59,296 bases of DNA, from the NCBI GenBank assembly GCA_947465495.1, contig CANIAS010000010.1:1-59296 (forward strand), read 5' to 3'. Below are positions 55,387-59,296 of this stretch, one piece after another. The position numbers were made by a program, and so were the translations under genes. Each line of letters opens with the position of its first letter. The stretch's first letter is position 1. Under the pieces are notes generated by a model. The model ran no database searches. It saw only the letters and a program-made list of their open reading frames with translations, and was not told the DNA's origin. This stretch comes from Candidatus Pollutiaquabacter sp. Its GTDB lineage: Bacteria; Bacteroidota; Bacteroidia; AKYH767-A; 2013-40CM-41-45.

Positions 55387-55422
55387 TTAAAAAATGAAAA
55401 GCCCCCCATGAATGGAGGGCTT
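55387..55422 (-). terminator. Terminator after tRNA-Thr (also usable for kdsB)
   Basis: A stem AAGCCCTCCAT / ATGGGGGGCTT with one mismatch lies at 55399-55422, and the minus strand continues TTCATTTTTT. It follows the tRNA with a gap of 3 bases. The plus strand has no T-run, but the same hairpin could slow kdsB transcription. Confidence 0.65.
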
Positions 55423-55425
55423 CGG

Positions 55426-55498
55426 AGCCAACTGTCGGACTTGAACCGACGACCTGCTCATTACGAATGAGCTGCTCTACCAGCTGAGCTAAGTTGGC
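55426..55498 (-). tRNA. tRNA-Thr (anticodon CGT)
   Basis: The 73-base cloverleaf on the minus strand has a 7-bp acceptor stem (GCCAACT / AGTTGGC), the D arm AGCTCAGCTGGTAGAGC, an anticodon stem GCTCA / TGAGC with loop TTCGTAA (anticodon CGT, decoding ACG), and the T arm with GGTTCAAGTCC. The discriminator is T; CCA is not encoded, as TCCG follows. Confidence 0.95.
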
Positions 55499-55645
55499 TG
55501 ATTTTATGACGTTCTACTTGGTTTTTGGTTAAGAGTTCCTTGAAATCTGAATAATATCTTGCAGATCAGGGCGGCAAATTTCGTAAATCTTTATCAAAAA
55601 ACAGCGGATTATAGCTATTTTTTGGACAAAAAGGGCTTAAAGCAG

Positions 55646-55747
55646 TTCAACAACTTGATTTTAACTTAAAAATGAAACCTCTAGACAAAGTGCCCGTTAG
55701 AATGGGCGTGTGTTTCATGTTAAGTTAAGTATTTTGAATTGTTGATC
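55646..55747 (+). ncRNA. Candidate structured small RNA, 6S-like in outline
   Basis: In the space between tRNA-Thr and frr, a long imperfect hairpin is followed at once by a strong terminator. Perfect arms are TTAACTTAA (55661-55669) with TTAAGTTAA (55720-55728), and ATGAAAC (55672-55678) with GTTTCAT (55712-55718); TCAACAA near 55647 pairs with TTGTTGA near 55739. Inside is an asymmetric bubble and an inner hairpin GCCC/GGGC with loop GTTAGAAT. A long closing stem, a central bubble and an end hairpin are the outline of 6S RNA, and a 6S-Flavo family is known in Bacteroidota, but I cannot confirm membership. Sense strand is taken as plus because of the T-rich terminator. The rest of the space, 55499-55645, holds nothing else I can identify. 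Confidence 0.5.
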
Positions 55748-55780
55748 AAAAAGCCTCGCGATGCGAGGCTTTTTGTTTTT
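55748..55780. terminator. Strong rho-independent terminator, likely bidirectional
   Basis: AAAAAGCCTCGC pairs perfectly with GCGAGGCTTTTT around a three-base loop, and the plus strand continues with GTTTTT. It ends the candidate ncRNA on the plus strand and, being preceded by A residues, can also end frr on the minus strand, 20 bases past its stop. Confidence 0.85.
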
Positions 55781-55799
55781 CCACTTGGCCGTAATGCCA

Positions 55800-56357
55800 T
55801 TATATGGTCATGATTTCCTTTTCTTTCGCTTCTACGTGCTTGTCTACCAAGGCAATAAACTGATCGGTAAGATTCTGTATACGGCCTTCAAGGTCTTTTA
55901 CCACGTCCTCGGGAACAGACTTTGCTTCTTTCTTGATTTGCTCATTCGCTTCTCTACGAATGGTGCGAATACCGACTTTCCCATGCTCGCCTTCGGCTTT
56001 GGTTTTCTTAACCAATTCTTTGCGCCGCTCTTCTGTCAATGGAGGTAAGTTAATGCGAATCATAATACCATCGTTGGCCGGAGTGAATCCTAAATTAGCC
56101 AACATAATGGCTTTCTCAATCGGAACCAACATGGATTTCTCCCAAGGCTGGATAGTTAAAGTGCGAGCGTCAGGAGTAGAAATATTTGCGATCTGATGCA
56201 ACGGCGTATTCGTTCCGTAATAATCAGCATGCACATTTTCCAACATCGCAGGGTTGGCACGGCCAGCGCGAATCTTGGCTAATTCATGTTCAAGGTGGTC
56301 AATGGCTTTTTGCATCTGACCTTTTGTCTCGTTAAGAAGCGAATTTGGATCTAACAT
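55800..56357 (-). CDS. frr: Ribosome recycling factor
   Basis: Frr splits post-termination ribosomes. From ATG at 56357 the protein has 185 residues, the usual size, beginning MLDPNSLLNETKGQMQKAIDHL. Typical segments are LAKIRAGRANPAMLENVHADYYG, PWEKSMLVPIEKAIMLANLG, GIMIRINLPPLTEERRKELVK and IRREANEQIKKEAK. Readings starting at 56426 or 56381 would overlap pyrH and lack family support. It is 25 bases from the pyrH stop, in the usual pyrH-frr order. Confidence 0.96.
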   Translation of the reverse strand: MLDPNSLLNETKGQMQKAIDHLEHELAKIRAGRANPAMLENVHADYYGTNTPLHQIANISTPDARTLTIQPWEKSMLVPIEKAIMLANLGFTPANDGIMIRINLPPLTEERRKELVKKTKAEGEHGKVGIRTIRREANEQIKKEAKSVPEDVVKDLEGRIQNLTDQFIALVDKHVEAKEKEIMTI

Positions 56358-56382
56358 AAGTGTAGGATATAATATCATTGAA

Positions 56383-57093
56383 TTAAAATTCGACCAGCGT
56401 TCCAACCTGCTCGCCTTCCATGACACGAAGCAGATTGCCTGGCTTGTTCATATCAAAGACAATGATGGGTAGTTTGTTCTCGTTGCACAAAGTGAAGGCG
56501 GTAAGATCCATGATCTTCAACCCCTTTTCATACACTTCATCAAAGGTAACGGTGTCGTACTTCACAGCATTCTTGTCCTTTTCCGGATCAGCGGTATAAA
56601 TACCATCTACACGCGTTCCCTTAAGAATAACTTGGGCTTCGATTTCGACCGCACGAAGTGATGCCGCAGTATCTGTCGTGAAGTATGGATTACCGGTGCC
56701 CGCTCCGAAAATAACTACACGCCCTTTTTCCAGATGGCGAATAGCTCGGCGGCGGATATAAGGTTCGCAGATCTGCTCCATTTTAATAGCAGATTGTAAA
56801 CGTGTCTTTACTCCAATCTGTTCAAGTGCACTTTGCAATGCCATGCTATTAATAACAGTAGCTAACATACCCATATAATCTCCTTGAGCACGATCAATAA
56901 CGTGTTGAGCATCATTACCGACACCGCGAAAAATGTTACCACCGCCAATTACAATAGCCGTCTCTACTCCACGGCTGACAATGGTCTTGATTTCTTCCGC
57001 GTATTCTCTCAGACGCTTGTGATCAATCCCGAATTCTTTGTCGCCCATCAGTGATTCACCGCTGAGCTTTAGGAGTATGCGTTTGTATTTCAT
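56383..57093 (-). CDS. pyrH: Uridylate kinase
   Basis: PyrH makes UDP from UMP. The 236-residue protein starts [15 protein letters not shown], has [49 protein letters not shown] and [16 protein letters not shown], all normal for the bacterial family. A near-consensus box (TATTTTCG, 57101-57108) lies just upstream. Confidence 0.97.
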   Translation of the reverse strand: MKYKRILLKLSGESLMGDKEFGIDHKRLREYAEEIKTIVSRGVETAIVIGGGNIFRGVGNDAQHVIDRAQGDYMGMLATVINSMALQSALEQIGVKTRLQSAIKMEQICEPYIRRRAIRHLEKGRVVIFGAGTGNPYFTTDTAASLRAVEIEAQVILKGTRVDGIYTADPEKDKNAVKYDTVTFDEVYEKGLKIMDLTAFTLCNENKLPIIVFDMNKPGNLLRVMEGEQVGTLVEF

Positions 57094-57148
57094 CGAAGGA
57101 CGAAAATACGGAAAATGACTCGAAATCCGCCACTAAATACGTAATTCC

Positions 57149-58411
57149 TTAAGCGGATCTTCGGTCAATGACTCGCTTGATCTTGCCGGTACGTGAATTC
57201 ATTTCCAGACTACTCAATTCAACCACTTCGACCACCACGGGATGAATGTGATGTGCCTCTTTTTCGGCTATATAAACGGGTTTTTCCTGAATGAAAACCT
57301 GCATTACACGGTCTTCTACTACCAATCTTTCAGAAATATTCTGCCCACCAACACGAATTGTCAAACAGTCAAGCTGATTGAAATGCTCTAACACCAATTG
57401 CAACTGTAGACCATTTACTTCTGGCAGCGATCGCATAATGGCTGCTCGCAAGTCCTCAAAGTGAACATTAATAGTTCCTAATCGAGCTGCTTCCCCGGAA
57501 CGACCGATCAAACGGAATTTCCGGTTTGATGTTCCTTCTGGTTCCACCCATTCCGCCAAATCACCCGCTGGATATCGAATAATCGGCATCAACTTTCGCG
57601 TCAGGTTAGTGACTATGACACGACCGGCACGACCCATTTCTGCTATTATTTCTCCTGTATCACTATCCACCAACTCGATGATGTTCGAGCCATCAAACAC
57701 ACGGTGTTCACCATCCTTGCAGGTGCGATCGGCATACCCCAACAAACCCGCATCTACACTCGCATAACCAACAGAAGCAATTTGGACCTGCGGGAATAGT
57801 TTACGAATTGAATCTTGCTGATCCGGATACATTGACTCACCACCAAATAATACTTTATCAATACGAACTTTTGAATATTCGTGTCGGTGCTTCACGTAAT
57901 AATCCATCAAGGTCATGATAGAAGTTGGAACACCAACCAACACATTGATATCAAACTCCAGAATAGTTTTGAATATCGACTTGGGGTCCGTGGATCCACC
58001 AATTGGATAACGTGTAATTCGTTTCTCACTGGCGGGGATCCAACTCAATGAATCACCAATGAAAAGAAACGAAGCATACATATCACCAACATAAAACACA
58101 TTGCCTATACGGTCGTCGTCGTCCAGTATACCTTGAGCAATGCCTAAACCGAAAGCAGTAGTGAAACTCTCCCACTCTACGGAAGTGAAGTACGAAAACT
58201 TCGGAGCACCCGTGCTTCCTCCACTTTTGAAAACAATGCCGTCAGGACGTTCGTTGGTCAGCATTTTGCTGTTCCAAAATTCCTGTTGATCAATAATCGG
58301 CAACACCGACAATTCTAGACTGTCAATTCCCTGATAAAGACTACGGTAGTAAGGCGATCTCTCTTTTGCAAATGCAATGATCTCCTCCAGCGGCCATTTT
58401 TGAATGCTCAT
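57149..58411 (-). CDS. Adenylate-forming enzyme, PaaK/CapK-like (phenylacetate-CoA ligase family)
   Basis: The 420-residue protein has the adenylation motif VFKSGGSTGAPKFSYF (about residue 80), GVPTSIMTLMDYYVKH, VGYASVDAGLLGY, IIRYPAGDLAEW, LIGRSGEAARLG and the C-terminal lysine motif TGKIKRVIDRR. Family members activate aromatic or other carboxylic acids as adenylates and CoA esters. The substrate cannot be predicted. It starts 2 bases after the stop of the next, related gene, so the two are one operon of paralogues. Confidence 0.85.
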   Translation of the reverse strand: MSIQKWPLEEIIAFAKERSPYYRSLYQGIDSLELSVLPIIDQQEFWNSKMLTNERPDGIVFKSGGSTGAPKFSYFTSVEWESFTTAFGLGIAQGILDDDDRIGNVFYVGDMYASFLFIGDSLSWIPASEKRITRYPIGGSTDPKSIFKTILEFDINVLVGVPTSIMTLMDYYVKHRHEYSKVRIDKVLFGGESMYPDQQDSIRKLFPQVQIASVGYASVDAGLLGYADRTCKDGEHRVFDGSNIIELVDSDTGEIIAEMGRAGRVIVTNLTRKLMPIIRYPAGDLAEWVEPEGTSNRKFRLIGRSGEAARLGTINVHFEDLRAAIMRSLPEVNGLQLQLVLEHFNQLDCLTIRVGGQNISERLVVEDRVMQVFIQEKPVYIAEKEAHHIHPVVVEVVELSSLEMNSRTGKIKRVIDRRSA

Positions 58412-58413
58412 GA

Positions 58414-59296
58414 TTAAAAACGATGATCGATCACCGTACGGAGTTTTCCGGTGGTCGGCGTGAATATAAGTTTTTCGCGAGGCACCATTAATAGTTCAAA
58501 ATCCAACACTTCTTCCAAAACCACGGCCTCCCTAAGGTCTTTGTATGAACTCAACAATCGCTCTCTTATATCTTCGATGATAAGAGTCGTATTGGCAAGT
58601 TGCTCAAGATACAATTGCACTTTTTCTTTTTTCTCGCCAGTGCCAGCAAACAATTGTAACTGTATGGCCCCTGAAAACTCAAAGTAATCCATCAATATTC
58701 GCTGAAACTTCTGATACGACAAAAAGGTAGCACCAATTCGGAACACATCACCATGGCGACCCATTAACTCGAACCGAGCACCCTTTCGACCACAGGCACA
58801 TGCACCATCCACCATTCTCCCTACATCACCAATAGCATAACGTTCGATGCGTTGTCCATGACGAACCTTGGACGTAAAAATCAACCGCCCCACTTCCCCA
58901 AGAGCTACAGGGCGATCTTCTTCAAGTGCTACGATTTCTAGATCGTGCAATCGCTGGTGCAAGTGATGTACCCCTCCTTCACAATGCATGCATTGATAGC
59001 CAAGTGGCCCAGCATCCACCGTGCCATAAGTCGCAGAACGGATAAGGGAAACACCATAGGTCTCCATCAAATATTTTTTCTGCAATTCATTAAAATGTTC
59101 GCCACCGTAATAAATCTTTTTAATGCCACGGTATTCTATAAACCGATCGTGGTTCGCCTGAATCATCTGGAGCAGGTACGAAGGCATTCCAAGCAAGGTG
59201 TCTACTTTATTCTTGACTATGGTTTTACCGACCAAATCGAAATCAAAACTGGCTCCCATCGGAAATTGAATGGCATGTAATTTTTCCAATACGGAG
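58414..59296 (-). CDS. Adenylate-forming enzyme, PaaK/CapK-like (partial, N-terminus beyond window)
   Basis: About 294 codons of the C-terminal two thirds are in the window; the frame continues past base 59296. Visible are LLGMPSYLLQMIQAN, IYYGGEHFN, SATYGTVDAGPLGYQC, a zinc-finger-like set of cysteines (CMHCEGG and ACACGRKG), RYAIGDVGRM, LMGRHGDVFRIG and the catalytic lysine segment TTGKLRTVIDHR. A TTG at 59289 is not a real start, since the A3 adenylate loop must lie upstream. It is a paralogue of the gene that follows. Confidence 0.8.
   Translation of the reverse strand, partial: SVLEKLHAIQFPMGASFDFDLVGKTIVKNKVDTLLGMPSYLLQMIQANHDRFIEYRGIKKIYYGGEHFNELQKKYLMETYGVSLIRSATYGTVDAGPLGYQCMHCEGGVHHLHQRLHDLEIVALEEDRPVALGEVGRLIFTSKVRHGQRIERYAIGDVGRMVDGACACGRKGARFELMGRHGDVFRIGATFLSYQKFQRILMDYFEFSGAIQLQLFAGTGEKKEKVQLYLEQLANTTLIIEDIRERLLSSYKDLREAVVLEEVLDFELLMVPREKLIFTPTTGKLRTVIDHRF

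Noticed and set aside
56358-56426. Long N-terminal extension of ribosome recycling factor
   Set aside because: It overlaps pyrH and has no family match; the ATG at 56357 gives the standard 185 residues.

Overview
The window is a chromosomal segment of a member of the Bacteroidota. The evidence is the many secreted proteins with type IX secretion (T9SS) C-terminal sorting domains, a gliding-motility-associated C-terminal domain protein, three TonB-dependent receptors with carboxypeptidase-regulatory-like N-termini, TAnnTTTG-type -7 promoter boxes, weak Shine-Dalgarno sites and several GTG/TTG starts. The family cannot be fixed from this sequence. A menaquinone gene of the futalosine route (mqnC) is consistent with a Chitinophagia/Cytophagia-like or related lineage rather than a typical Flavobacterium, but that is inference.

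Layout. 0-5 kb: end of a DUF5808 membrane protein, L-serine dehydratase, a T9SS beta-propeller-like protein, lepA. 5-11 kb: a PYROXD2-like oxidoreductase, then a three-gene MBOAT / SGNH-like / acyltransferase-3 operon likely to acetylate a cell-surface glycan. 11-18.6 kb: mtnA with a class II aldolase (methylthioribose salvage), metF, ribE, a large gliding-type T9SS protein and mqnC. 18.7-27.7 kb: leucyl aminopeptidase, pdxA, two paralogous T9SS esterases (one with a destroyed active site), a TonB receptor and a biotin carrier protein. 27.8-32.2 kb: an M1 aminopeptidase lipoprotein, a PagL-like outer-membrane protein and a GIN-domain lipoprotein, in one operon. 32.3-39.3 kb: rnhA, kbl, dprA and a polyphosphate cluster (ppx, ppk1, a lysine-rich small protein, sixA).

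39.4-54.6 kb is the most distinctive part: seven minus-strand genes and one divergent plus-strand gene, nearly all for the cell surface. Three of them share a conserved N-terminal module of about 230 residues that I do not recognise as a named family. They sit around a TonB-dependent receptor, a beta-helix protein with a dockerin-like C-terminus, a FISUMP lipoprotein and proteins with cohesin-like domains. I regard this as the best candidate for an undescribed surface system.

54.6-59.3 kb: kdsB, tRNA-Thr(CGT), a strongly folded terminator-linked candidate ncRNA that resembles 6S RNA in outline, frr, pyrH, and two tandem PaaK/CapK-like adenylate-forming enzymes, the last cut by the window end. 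No CRISPR array, insertion sequence, prophage or rRNA was seen.
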